This document shows positions 53,870-64,000 of a stretch of 64,000 nucleotides of DNA, in pieces; position 1 is the stretch's first letter, and every line of letters starts with the position of its first letter. The position numbers and the translations under genes were made by a program. The notes below the pieces were generated by a model. It ran no database searches. It saw only the letters and a program-made list of their open reading frames with translations, and was not told where the DNA came from. This stretch comes from Celoporthe dispersa (lineage: Eukaryota; Ascomycota; Sordariomycetes; Diaporthales; Cryphonectriaceae): NCBI GenBank assembly GCA_016584495.1, contig WAID01000009.1, positions 3,224,001 to 3,288,000 of the forward strand. The letters run 5' to 3'.

Positions 53870-54814
53870 ATGACTCTCGCCCTGCTGGCTCGGCCACTTC
53901 TTAGAGCAGCTCGAGCACCAGCCATCTGCCGCCGTCCCACCACCACCACCACCACCACCACCGATCCTACCAACCTGCCAAACCCCCTCCTCAAACCCCT
54001 CCACACCCTCGGCACAACTGCGACGACCACCACAATGGCCGCCGAGCTCCCCACCGATCGCCGGCCCCTCGTAATCTCTGGCCCCAGCGGCGTAGGCAAG
54101 GGCACCCTCTTCAATCTCCTACGCGAGCGCCACCCAGACACCTTCGCCCTCTCCGTCAAGCCACACCACCCGCGCACCCCGCGACGGCGAGGAGCACGGC
54201 GTGCACTACTACTTCGTCACCCGCCCCGAGTTCGAAGACCTGATCGCCCAGGACGGCTTTGTTGAGCACGCCCAGTTCGGCGGTAACCGCTACGGCACAT
54301 CTAAGGGGGCCATCGCTGAGCTGGGCGGGCGGGGCAAGGTGGTCGTGCTAGACATCGAGATGGAAGGGGTGAAACAGATCAAGCAGAGCGGCATGGGGGC
54401 GCGGTATGTCTTTGTCGCGCCGCCGAGCGAGGAGGAGCTTGAGAGGAGGCTCAGGGGGAGGGGCACCGAGAAGGAGGAGAGCGTGCTGAAGAGACTGAAG
54501 CAGGCCAAGTAGGTGTTTCTCTGCATCCTTTGAGGGGGACGAGAAGGATCGAGAGGCCTCGTGACTCGCTGACGGGAATGCACGTAGGCTCGAGCTTGAA
54601 TATTCGAGAACGCCCGGTGTTCACGACCTCATTGTAAGTCTTAAGCCACATTCCGGTGCAGGCTTCTGATTCCTTTTTTTTTTTCTTTTTCTTTCGCTTC
54701 TTCTTGTCTTGGGGAAGCAGGTGCTGAATCTAGCGACAGATTGTGAACGACGACCTCGAGAAGGCCTACAAGCATCTGGAAGACTTTGTGTACAACAAGC
54801 CAGCGGATGCATAA
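53870..54814 (+). CDS. GUK1: Guanylate kinase, one frame break
   Basis: Exons 53870-54508, 54588-54633 and 54740-54814. The enzyme converts GMP and ATP to GDP and ADP and is normally essential. Motifs are the P-loop ISGPSGVGKGT, GVHYYFVTRPEFEDLI, FVEHAQFGGNRYGTSKGAI, VVVLDIEMEGVKQI, RGRGTEKEESVLKRL and IIVNDDLEKAYKHLEDFV. One surplus A at 54158-54159 shifts the frame inside the GMP-binding SHTTRAPRDGE segment; without it the product is 252 residues from ATG 53870, or 197 from the ATG at 54035. The short form matches the usual family length. The extra N-terminus is Arg/Ala-rich then Thr-rich (from CAC/ACC repeats) and could target a mitochondrial form. Two start codons and a dual location are therefore possible. 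Confidence 0.9.
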
Positions 54815-55330
54815 ACTCTTCTGCCCCGAGAGCGCAGAAAGCTATGCTATGGAGGTTATCGATCATTGGAACATTGATAATCTCGGATGATACCCAGATG
54901 GCCGTCACCATTCATAGCAACACACCACGGCTCAAAGACTAGTTCGGTGAACAATTTCATATGTATTCCGGCAGGTATCAAGACTAGACTCTAATTAGAG
55001 TGCCGAAGGGCTGAAGATTAAGAATGGAAAAACAGATAGAAAAGGAAGACCCGAGAATACTAAAAGAGAATAAGCGTAATAGTCCAGTCCGTGGGAAAAT
55101 ACGTTTGTCCCATGTGCGCCAAACAACCATCCTCGGCTCACATGGGGTGCCAAGGCAGGAATGAGTTGACCAGCGGCACCACCCCGTCTGCATCATCACA
55201 AACAGAGGAGAGAGACCCGTCTGTCTGCCGCTGGCGTGCATTTTGCGTCTAACCCGGTTTCCAGCCCTCATAGGCCAACAAAGCTCGCCTTCACGTTCTC
55301 GTCGATCGTGCGCTTCCTAAATGGCTCCTC

Positions 55331-56513
55331 CTAGTAGCCGTTCATAGTCATACGCTGAGAGCTTCGGCTCATCTCGCGGTCCGCGGCAGGGCTGATCGGT
55401 CTGCTGCTGCTGTGGCCCTGTGCGCTGCCCTCCTTCAGTGCCAGCAGCTGCTTGGAACGGAAGCCCTCGTAGTGGTTCTGGGACGTCGTCTCGATGAGGT
55501 CCTGCAGGTGTGTTCGGAGCAGGAAGTTGCGCAGATAGACGAACTCGCAGTGGTTCTCGTCCTCAACGTTGATCACGCCCCACCGGTTCTGGCGACCCCG
55601 GACCTGCTTGCCGTTCACAATGATCGACTTCTCGGACCCGACGACGGCGAAGGGGACAAGGTTCTAAGGCCAGGTATTAGTCATGATTTGAATGAGCGTG
55701 TACATACATCCGGTAGTGTGTGCACGTACCTTGATCTGGTTGTTCATGGCCCGCTCCTCGTCATCGAACTCGTCGTTGTCGTAGGGGAACATCTTCAGGT
55801 TGTGGAACGCGAACTCCTCCTTGATGCGCTCCTTGAAGGCCTGGCGCTCGTCCATGGTCAGGGTATCGGCCTTGGCGATGACGGGCACAACGTTGACCAC
55901 ATCCGACAGCTTCTTCAGCACCACAATATCGATAGGCTTCAGGGAGTGGCCGGTGGGCTGGATGAAGAACAGACAGCAGTGGATACGAGTGTCCTGAATG
56001 TACTTGTCACGCGCGGCAGTGAGCTCCTTTCGCAGGTAGGCGGAGTGCTGGTCCTTGATGTACTTGACGATCGGGTCCCAGCAGCGGTCGTTGTTGATCA
56101 GGTCACCGTAGCCAGGGGTATCGACGATGTTGAGCCGGAGGCGGACGCCGTTCTCCTCGATGATGTGGGAAACGGGGTGGATCTCAGTGGTCGAGCGGAT
56201 GACCTCGTCGGGCACGAGACGACCCTTGGACTCGATGAGGTGGGAGGCGAAGATGGTGTTGATGAGGGTCGACTTCCCGAGACCAGTCTGGCCTGTATTT
56301 GAGGAGCACGAAACACGTCAGTCAATGGCTCGATTGAACTACCCTGATATGATCCAAGAGCCCTGGTGCGCAATGATCGAGCATAGACTTACCAACGCAG
56401 ATGACGTTGAACTGGAAACCACGCTTCAGGAGCTTGCGCTCGATCTGGCTGGTGATGCTGTCGAAACCGACGTGGCTCTGGGGGTAAACGGTCGCAGGAG
56501 CAACGGTCGCCAT
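55331..56513 (-). CDS. CDC10: Septin, CDC10/AspD type
   Basis: Exons 56393-56513, 55730-56292 and 55331-55663 give 338 residues; introns of 100 and 66 bp are in phase. Septins are GTP-binding proteins that form filaments at septa and the cell cortex. Visible are the start SHVGFDSITSQIERKLLKRG, the G1 loop GQTGLGKST (41-49), G3 DTPGYGD, KYIKDQHSAYLRKELTA, G4 AKAD and the septin element NLVPFAVVGSEKSIIVNG ... RGRQNRWGVINVEDE. The protein ends in a short Ser-rich tail without a coiled coil, which is what separates the Cdc10 group from Cdc3, Cdc11 and Cdc12. The gene is divergent from MRPL32. No disruption is present. Confidence 0.93.
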
Positions 56514-57219
56514 GGTTGCTTAGATAGAAGGCTAGAATCGAACGGAATCGGAAGACAAATCAAATGGATGATGAAGAGAGTGTGGTGCTCGGGTTCTTGA
56601 GACCTGTGAATTGGGTATCGTAGGATGGGAAGAAGGGGAAAATTGGGTGGGAAGAACGAGTGAAGATGAAGAAGTGTGTGGTTCAAGATTGCTTTGCTGG
56701 TGATCTCCTTTGCCGTGACTGCTCGAGCGCTCGCTGCAGAGGGATTGATTGCTTGCCCAAATGACAATTTCCGCTTTGCTGGGGGGGGGAGACGGTGGAA
56801 AGGGGTCGCAGGCTCGTAGCTTTGCAGCAGGGTGGAAAGGGGGCCACCCACACCAGCCAATTGGCGCATGGCCCCTACTCCACATACTGCTTGGGGTAGA
56901 AGCTCAGGCCCTATCCACCCAAACCCCAGCCCGGCAGGCGTCGCGGGTACCTGGGTACTCGGCCAGTCAGCATCTGTAATTGCATCTCTGGGGAGCTGCA
57001 ATTCGCGCTAGTAATTTTTCTGGAAGTCAAACCTCAACTTCGAGATCTTCGCGATAGCATCTCCAAACGCGATCCACGGCCGCTCTCTCTCCTCTCATCA
57101 CCAACTACCGGCGCCACCTTCTGAGGCCCCTACTACCATACACTGACGAACACGAAGACTTGACTTGCATCTTTTCGAGGAGCCTTGGCACCAGCAGACG
57201 GGTCTTAGGAGCGACGACA
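56514..57219. promoter_or_regulatory. Divergent promoter region between septin and MRPL32
   Basis: A 706-bp interval separates the start codons of two divergent housekeeping genes. CCAAT occurs on the minus strand (ATTGG near 56638 and 56860). No strong TATA element is seen. The purine-rich stretch 56560-56680 corresponds to a CT-rich tract in the septin orientation, usual for fungal 5' leaders. Confidence 0.4.
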
Positions 57220-57727
57220 ATGGCTAGTGCGATACTGCCCGCGCGGGCAGCCTCCATCATCCCACGACTGTCCTCTTCAGCATCACCTTTCTCCTTCAGA
57301 TTCGCTTCTTTCCGCATAAGACAACTGTCGATACCACTGCTCCCACGACTCTCCATAGCAGTACCAGCGATATCACTAAACCTTCCTTCGCTCCCATCAT
57401 GGGAAGAAATATGGGACGGGCTGCTGAAGGCAGTACCCAAGAAGAAGGTGTCACACTCCAAAAAAGCGGCATAGGCAGATGGCAGGAAAGGCCTTGAAAG
57501 ATGTCACATCGTTATGTCGATGTTCGGTGTGCGGACATCCCAAGCGGATGCACGTTCTCTGCCCAAACTGTGCGAAGAGTAAGGACCACCCTGGGCATCT
57601 CGAGGACTTTTTACGTTCAATCTTGCTGACATCGCCATCAGAGTTCGCGAGCATGATGGCCAAGCCTAGCCAGAGCACGGGAAAGAAGGCACAGATAACA
57701 ATCAACAAGAAGGATGGCAAGGAGTGA
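57220..57727 (+). CDS. MRPL32: Mitochondrial large-subunit ribosomal protein bL32m, one frame break
   Basis: The ATG at 57220 opens a mitochondrial presequence rich in Arg, Ser and Ala (MASAILPARAASIIPRLS). The mature domain starts near AVPKKKVSHSKK. The A6 run 57460-57465 has one A too many: with five, KKRHRQMAGKALKDVTSL follows, exactly as the family requires, giving 168 residues. The zinc ribbon CSVCGHPKRMHVLCPNC (CxxC ... CxxC) is intact. By family knowledge L32 is imported, its presequence removed by the m-AAA protease, and it joins the large mitoribosomal subunit. Because it is needed for respiration, the frame break is better read as a sequence error than as gene loss. Confidence 0.9.
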
Positions 57728-58623
57728 AGAGGGAACTCGAGGCATCTGATTGAAGTACGCGACGATGCGGAAGGCATTCTCGGCAGAGGCGTGGGACATA
57801 CGGTCGTTCGAACCTCGAAATATTTTGGGCTCTGGAAGGCGGCGGCGCTTGTTCGGCCTACCTGGCTCCATGTTGCTGTATCAGTATAGAGGACGAGCGG
57901 GTCGCAACATCTTGTTGCATGAAACCCCAAAGGAGGTGTCAACTGTTTCCTAAGGCACGGTTACGTTGCCAGGAAGGTGTGGTATTGATCTCCATCTGGG
58001 GCAATTCTTGGACCTAATGTTGAAAATGAATTTCATGCATTGGGAAGAATGTAGTTATAGATGTGAGAATTATCCCATCCAAGTCAGGTTTGATCAGATT
58101 ATGTCAAGAATCAGCGCATGTGATGACAGACTACTTATTTGCGATCTGCCCACTCAGTCAGTGTCTGACTTTCTAAGCATACCAGTAAACGCCTTTCCGA
58201 ATTTTTAGGTATCATAAAATCATCTATGGATTGCCAATGCTCCTATTAAGTTAACCAAGGCATGGAACAACTGCAGGTGCACATGCCAGTGCAGGGGACT
58301 AGCCCGCTTAGATGATTCCATGATGCAACCACCCCAAACTAACTGCATTGCGATTCTTTTTTCTTTGGGCTACAAAACTTTACTAAATGCTCTCCTAGGG
58401 AAATCCGAGCAAGGTAGAACCTCTATTTGAGCGCATTGGCTCGATTTAGATCCCTGTCAAGTTTGCTGCAACATTTCCACAGGCACAGAATTGCGTGCAG
58501 GTATCGACATTCTTACATCACACCTAACCTGGACCCCACCAACTTGAGAGCTTCCCCAGATCCTGGACTTGCACAACCTCCTACTGACGTCCTCATAACC
58601 AGCCCACACATGGATCGGTGACG
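57728..58623. other. Intergenic region between MRPL32 and SKI8
   Basis: No gene is supported. Both neighbours are on the + strand, so this contains the MRPL32 3' end and the SKI8 promoter and leader. Confidence 0.5.
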
Positions 58624-59808
58624 ATGGTGAGATCCTCAAATACTATTTGAATGCATCGTAATTACCTAACATCAATTGTAGTCGAAACAATACCTCACCA
58701 CACACACGGTGGACAATGGTATGTTTCCCCCAGCCCTGTTAACCACCCGCCAACCATCGCATCCACGGTCGCGTCACTGATTCTGAATCTACAGCCCACA
58801 CGACCGACATCTTCTCCCTAGCCGCGACGTCCACCGCCCTCCTCACCGGTAGCGGCTCCTCCACAATCAACATCCACCGCACGGCAGATCCCAGCGGCAC
58901 CTTTCCGATCTCCCAGTCCCTGACGGCCCACAAGCTCGGCACACACCACATTGCGACGTCCCCCCGCGGTGGTGACGGTCGGATCGCGGCAAGCGTTGGC
59001 TTCGGCGGGGATATCAAGGTCTGGCGGTGCGATGCCACCACCGGCGACTGGTCGCTAGACTTCGAGATCTCGCCCGCAGAGGCCAAAGCACGTGGCGGTG
59101 GCGACGTCTGGGCAGTTGCGCTCGACAGCCAGGAGAAATATCTCGCATGCACGGCGCATGATGGACGGATATACGTGTGGGATCTAGAGAGCAAGAGCAT
59201 CGTGCAGACGTACGAGACTGGCGGTGCCGGAGCAGGCAGCTTTGGACTGTGTGTAGACCTGAGCCCCGATGGGAAGCTGACGGCGAGCGGACATCATGAC
59301 GGGAGTGTATACGTCTTCAGCAATGAGGTCGGGCACCTCAAGTACTCTTTATCTGGTACGTTTTCCCTTAGTCTACGGTTCGGTAGAGCAAGGAGGAAGA
59401 GCTGACGGGTCTGCCTAGGCCTCGCAAAGCCCGTCCGAGCAGTCGCCTTCTCCCCCGGCAACTCCCGCCTCGCAGCTGCCGGCGACGCAGGTGTCATCGC
59501 CATCTACGACGTCCGGACAGGTGAACATGTCGGCATATTGCGCACAGGATCTGAGTCCTCGGCATGGATCACCTCCCTGGACTGGTCTGACACGGGCGAG
59601 TACCTGCTGTCAGGGTCTACGGACGGCAAGGTACGCGTGTGGTCGATCGATCGCGGGGCGTGCGTCGCTACGCACAGCGAGACAGACAAGATTCTGTGGA
59701 GCGTTCGGTGGCTGCCCAAGAAGGGGAGACCATCAGGGCGAGATGTTCTGCACAGCAGGGGCGAACCGGAGCCTTACTTTCTATCGGGAGGGTGGAAAGT
59801 CCCTATAG
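58624..59808 (+). CDS. SKI8: SKI8 WD-repeat protein, one frame break
   Basis: Exons 58624-58626, 58682-58718, 58795-59355 and 59419-59808. The first coding exon is only the ATG, followed by GTGAGA; exon 2 then reads SKQYLTTHTVDN and exon 3 AHTTDIFSLAATSTALLTG, the expected Ski8 start. The 329-residue protein is a seven-blade WD40 propeller: DIKVWRCD, GRIYVWDLESKS, GSFGLCVDLSPDGKLTASG, GSVYVFSNE, GLAKPVRAVAFSPGNSRLAA, AWITSLDWSDTGEYLLSGS and DGKVRVWSIDRGACVATHSE. By family knowledge it is the scaffold of the Ski complex (Ski2-Ski3-Ski8) feeding mRNA to the exosome and, in yeasts, also helps meiotic break formation (Rec14). One surplus G in the run 59723-59726 breaks the last blade; without it MFCTAGANRSLTFYRE follows. 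Confidence 0.88.
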
Positions 59809-60822
59809 CGGCAGGATCATGGCGATGCAATTTGCTCGCTCTTGGTATCTGAGCATGGGCGGCGGTGCTCTTATGTAGCCGTGGCGTGGTAAATCCTCTT
59901 GCCACGGCTATTTCAAGAAGCGCGATGTCAATTTTACGACTGCCTACTGTCGAGATCCCCTGCGGCATATCATGCACATTTGCAAGGCATGTGGCGCCTG
60001 GGATTTTTATCAAGGTGGAAGGATGGCAAGCATTAGCATATCAAGTGTACTTGACCCAGGTTATACACAGGTTTATTGCAGATTGGGCCAAATTTCTAGG
60101 GCTGTCATGGGATAGCCTGCTGCATCGTGCGCATGAATGGAAACGTGGGCTCGGACATCTGTCTCAGGAATCTGGAAGAGACTTGCGCGACACTCCGGAG
60201 CCGGGCCCAACAGACTATAGAAGTGATCTTCTGGCAATGACTAAACGATGGGAGAAGGGAGGAGAGAAAGTAAAAAGGGTCATCCTTCTATTATCTTCGT
60301 TCTTAAGAAGTCTCTTGTTGATGCAGCCAGTTCGTGAGCATTCTTAGGCTTACTGCAGTCTCTAGACTAAGGACCCCTCAAACGCACCTCTCAGCGCCCA
60401 GAATGCCTCGCATCCCCATCCGCAATTAATGAACAAATGATTTGGACGCAGAAGCCTCGTATTTGCCCAAGTTCTGCCTTGCTTTCTTGATTTTCGGGTA
60501 TGCCTTCAAGGGGAAGGGAGGCCCCGGGTTGCGATTCCCCCTTTACTCAGGTCATGTGCTAGCGTGTCAATTCCGCGCCAGCACGTTGCCGAGCTACGGT
60601 GATGCCTGGTTCTCCAACTCACCTCAAACTTCGACCTCGAAACTTACTCAGATTTCCTTCTCAGCCACGTTTACCTCTCTCAACATCTTCTACTGCTTCC
60701 CACGACCCCACAAATCTCGCATCATTATTTCTACCCTCCAAAAATCACGTCTGTATTGGTTATTTTCAAGTGAACACTCGACCCACATTTCCTCGTCGAC
60801 GTCATCACGCTCTCAAGTCACG
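59809..60822. other. Intergenic region and POLD4 leader
   Basis: No gene is supported. The open frame that extends upstream of the POLD4 start (from 60442) has no family counterpart and is best read as 5' leader. A CT-rich stretch at 60630-60800 fits a promoter or leader. Confidence 0.5.
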
Positions 60823-61492
60823 ATGCCAGCAACCCGCAGGTCCACCCGCAGTGCCGCCGCAAAGGGCTCCGGCAAGCAATCGATACTGAGCTTCAACAAT
60901 AAAGTCACAAAGACTGGTGCTTCCAAGACCAGCGCCAAAGAGGCTTCTGCTGCTGCTGTCCCCTCGGATGGCTTGTCGAACAAGGTCACCGTCGAACCCG
61001 TGAACGTGGGTGAGGAAAAGGGAATCCCTGAGGTCTTTCCAGAAGAGAAGGCACTCGATGAGGCAGCTTCTAAAGAGGAGAAGCCCGAAGTTGAAGTGCG
61101 GGCTGAGAAGGTCTCGGACCGGCAGATCAAGAAGTATTGGGAGGGGCTCGAAGATGCCCGGATCTCAAAGAGGGTGCATCAGGAGGACCTGAGCTTGTCG
61201 GAGAAGGTGCTACGGTACTTCGATATCAGTTCACAGTATGGGGTAAGTCTGCACACTCACACTTCCACAGATTTATGGGCACACGGATGGCTTGGGACTG
61301 GGCGCTGACGTTTGCTAGCCCTGCACCGGAATCCCACGAACAAAGCGGTGGTACCGCGCCGAGAAGCTCGGGTTAAATCCACCAATCGAGGTTCTCGCGG
61401 TTCTCTTGAGGAAGGAGCAGAACGGCAATGGTGACATGGAGAGGTCGGCGATGGATCGGCTAATGGAATCGACTGCTATCGGCAGCATCTGA
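60823..61492 (+). CDS. DNA polymerase delta subunit 4 (Cdm1-like)
   Basis: Exons 60823-61242 and 61319-61492 encode 197 residues; the intron has GTAAGT, a CTGAC branch and CTAG acceptor. The N-terminus is basic and carries KQSILSFNNKV, a close match to a PCNA-interacting box (QxxIxxFx) as in POLD4/Cdm1. The middle is low-complexity and acidic. The C-terminal 75 residues hold the conserved domain: EKVLRYFDISSQYGPCTGIP, RTKRWYRAEKLGLNPPIEVL and AVLLRKEQ. By family knowledge this small accessory subunit stabilises polymerase delta and links it to PCNA. The start at MPATRRSTRSAAAKG was chosen because upstream codons in the same frame have no family counterpart. Confidence 0.88.
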
Positions 61493-61823
61493 AAGTGAAG
61501 GTGGAACGAATTCGTTACTACGGAATACAAACTAGGGCTTCTCAACTCGGCGTCACCAGTGCGGTAATTTTCGGAGCCCCGAGAGGGGGACCGGGGCCGA
61601 CAACAAACCTATGGTCTGCGACACACAGAATGAATGGCTTCTTTTTGGGGGGTAATGGGGGTGGGGAGTCAGGAGGTTGTTGAGATGATACGCTTTGCAT
61701 ATTGGTCCGGTCAAGTCACGGGGATACTTCGGGGCGGTCTCTTCATAACTTTGAGGCAAAGGATTTGATCCTCTCGCAGATTAGTGAGAACCTACTCTAA
61801 CTAGACTATGGTTCAGCGCTAGC

Positions 61824-63153
61824 TCAGTACCAGATGCTCCTCGTCCGATGGTGCGGAATTGTCTCCTGTCCCTTGGCCTCTAGCTCCTTCATGAGATCGT
61901 ACAGGAAGAAATCGATCAAGATGGCATTGACCTCGACGTCGGGATGGTTCCGTTTGATCTCTCGCCGGATCAATTCCACACACCAGATACTACAAGCTAT
62001 ACTGTTCGTCAGCAAAAAATCGCCCCCTGACAGAAGCGGCCGAAAGGGCCATCGGAAGCTCACCTCTCAACTGCATCTCCCAGGTTCCACCGCTCTGTAT
62101 CACCTCCTTCTCTTTGATAGCCGTCATGAGAGGAGGGCTGTACGAGAGGCATCCCGTCGTGCTCAAGATCTGCGGGACCCTGTAGTCCGCAAACATGGTG
62201 ATCTTGTCAATGTCCCGGAACGCACCATAGCTCTCGCCCTGGAAGCACGCCCACAGGTCTGCGACCAGGATCTGTGCTCGCTTGAGGAAGCGAATGGGTT
62301 TCTTTCGCCCCTGCCACCGGCATTCATCCCGGAAGCAGGCGAAGTCCTCTGCCAGTAGGTTGACGAGGCCTGCAGCTGAACCATTGGCTGCGTCGATGCA
62401 GTTTGTGAACCTGCAGGAGTATTTCTGCCCGGGGCGCTTCGGTCAGTGACTGATGGATAGTCATGATGCAGGAAGCTTACTTCGTAGAGAACCTTTCCAG
62501 CTTCTCGCAAACACGCCAGACGACGATCAAGGAGGGGTATCTCCTCATCTGTAGTCGACCGGAAGACATGTCTCAGCTTTTCCAACGTGCACTCATTCTC
62601 ATCCTGCCAGAAGTGCGGGTCCGTGATTGGGATATCTGGAAAGGTCGAGCTGTCAACGGCCAGTCGCAGGAAGATGAAGAGCCTCACCGCTCGAGCAGGA
62701 GCCCTGTACTTGTGCATGTAACCGACGGGCCGCAAACTAACCTTCGTCGATGGCCCTCTGCAGCGCCGCCACAAGGCTCCAATATCCCGTCCACGTCTTG
62801 TCCCTATACGAGATAGCAAACCTTTTGTCGTCAGGCAGCTCGGACCAGAACGAGAAATTGAGCAGGTCCATGGTGAAGATAAAGTTCACGGTGGCCTCGT
62901 CCTTGGTTTTGGGGTGCAGCTCATGCTCGGACCACGTCGCCGTCGAGTAAGACCTTTCCTGCATCTGTCGGTAGATGGAATTGGCGGCTGTCTTGCAGGA
63001 CCACATGTCCAGGGCAATGTCGATGGCGTTGTCGTAGACATACTCGACGCCGTCCAGCACGCCAGTCTCTGGCTCCGCGGTGGCGGCCGGCTGTCCTAGG
63101 AAATGCGCCCGGAGTAGGGCAACAAGTTCTGGGTCGGCTTCATCGTCTGACAT
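61824..63153 (-). CDS. Queuosine salvage protein (Qng1, DUF2419)
   Basis: Exons 62742-63153, 62481-62635, 62064-62424 and 61824-61996 encode 366 residues with exact phases. Family landmarks are GVEYVYDNAIDIALDMW, LLNFSFWSELPDD, ISYRDKTWTGYWSLVAALQR, ITDPHFW, AGLVNLLAEDFACFRDE, RAQILVADLWACFQGES, ITMFADYRVPQILSTTGCL and the terminal REIKRNHPDVEVNAILIDFF. By family knowledge Qng1 hydrolyses queuosine 5'-monophosphate to release queuine, which eukaryotes cannot make and reuse to modify tRNA anticodons at position 34. The product is probably cytosolic or mitochondrial-associated. No disruption. Its partner genes (QTRT1/QTRT2) are not in this window. Confidence 0.92.
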
Positions 63154-64000
63154 GCTGTGGATGCCACTTCTGGTCGAATCACGTCGCAGGGGCTCGATGG
63201 CAGGACTAATAAGGGTCTAAGGTATGGAGACTGAAAGAATTGACGGCTCGTGCTGGAGATCTTGGATACAAGGTTGACTGTTCGGGAGGGTTTGGAAAGA
63301 AAGGACAGCTTTGACAGGGGCGCGCAAAGATGGAGCCAACCAAGCATTGGGCATCTATGTACTGAAGATCGACCTGGACCCTCTTAAAGTTGAACCTTAT
63401 CGCCATCTCTACTCCATGTTTCCCATCCACGATACTAACAGGGACATAAATACTCCAGACTTGCCAGCTGGGGAATCAGGTATGAGATACCGCCGCATAT
63501 TCTTCATCAGGGCACCCTGAATGCCCTGTATTTGTATCGACGAGGCCTGAAGCCTCAGGGCCTTTTTAGCTAGTAGAGCCTGGAAAGCCTGGGGCGTGGG
63601 GTGAGTTACGTCAGCGTTTCAACGACCGGCCCGGCCCCTGGGCCCTGAATCTCAGCAGAGTTTGGCACCCGATCTGGTGTGGCACGGGCCACCAATGGGT
63701 CTGCGGGACGGTAGCTGGACCTGATCGCGAGGTTGGACCCGCACCTACGTAAAGTACTTTGGTAAGTACCTCGTACCTCTACCACACCCACACCCCAACT
63801 TTTCCAGTCTGCCTGCCAGCCGCCTCGGTAATCCTACTCGTTTGCAAGTGGCAGCAGCTCGTTGTTGGGTGAGCTCTCTCGTCATATCCACCTGCTCTGT
63901 CGCTTGACTGACAATCGTCACTGGTCAGCCCTTCTCGGCGTTACTCGAGTTCCCCGCCACGCGAATTTGCCAAAGCTCGCGCGATACACCCACGCACTGC
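63154..64000. other. Right-end intergenic region
   Basis: Probable promoter of the queuosine-salvage gene on the left. No gene is supported to the window edge. A gene may begin beyond 64000. Confidence 0.5.

Noticed and set aside
55412..56302. 296-residue plus-strand frame rich in Val/Leu/Asp
   Set aside because: Antisense to the septin gene, whose introns and motifs are clear.
57750..57953. 67-residue plus-strand frame after MRPL32
   Set aside because: No codon bias or motif; best seen as 3' flank.
60442..60822. Upstream in-frame extension of the POLD4 gene
   Set aside because: The residues have no family counterpart and the PIP-box protein starts naturally at ATG 60823.

Overview
The window looks like nuclear DNA of a filamentous ascomycete (Pezizomycotina, most likely Sordariomycetes). 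Genes are split by short introns of roughly 50-145 bp with GTRNGT donors, CTRAY branch sites and YAG acceptors. The encoded set is typical of such fungi: DUF3632, DUF3716, a YbjQ-like protein, GH5_5 cellulase, a spherulin-4/GH135 protein, small secreted proteins and septin CDC10. No bacterial operon structure, rRNA, CRISPR array, intact transposon or convincing tRNA was seen by eye.

Layout. 1-13.6 kb: the 5' end of a secreted protein, a ULS1-type SNF2/RING translocase, a truncated caspase-like remnant, a YbjQ-family protein, a small Ser/Pro/Lys-rich protein, a GPI-type wall protein and an unknown acidic protein. 13.7-15.3 kb: a decayed TPR gene whose stop codons all fit C-to-T change. 18-24.4 kb: a hidden CYSTM-like mini-gene, a spherulin-4/GH135 protein, a secreted phosphoesterase and an unknown reading frame. 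25.4-38.2 kb: RFC3, two unknown proteins, DUF3632, an LCM-type methyltransferase, a GAL80-like protein and a coiled-coil protein. 38.2-40.1 kb: non-coding, with a diverged direct repeat and three CACGTG palindromes. 40.1-47.2 kb: a small cysteine-rich secreted protein, a GH5_5 endoglucanase, a cytochrome P450 and an MBL-fold tRNase Z-like protein. 47.6-63.2 kb: a 1224-residue zinc-finger/DUF3716/cupin protein, an OB-fold-like protein, then dense housekeeping genes (GUK1, septin CDC10, MRPL32, SKI8, POLD4, QNG1).

The genes do not form one pathway. Housekeeping genes for replication (RFC3, POLD4), RNA decay (SKI8), mitochondrial translation (MRPL32), septation (CDC10) and queuosine salvage (QNG1) are interleaved with secreted and accessory genes. 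AT-rich islands near 6-7.3, 28.1-28.3, 33.3-34.8, 39.2-40 and 47.3-47.5 kb separate the accessory part.

A caution for every reader: at least eleven sites show one base too many or too few, most of them in short homopolymers, and they break otherwise intact genes including the normally essential GUK1 and MRPL32. In each affected gene, a one-base correction per site gives a full-length, phase-consistent product. I read these as sequence errors rather than pseudogenes, except for the TPR locus and the caspase-like fragment, which look truly decayed. All family names are from recognition of motifs, not from a search.
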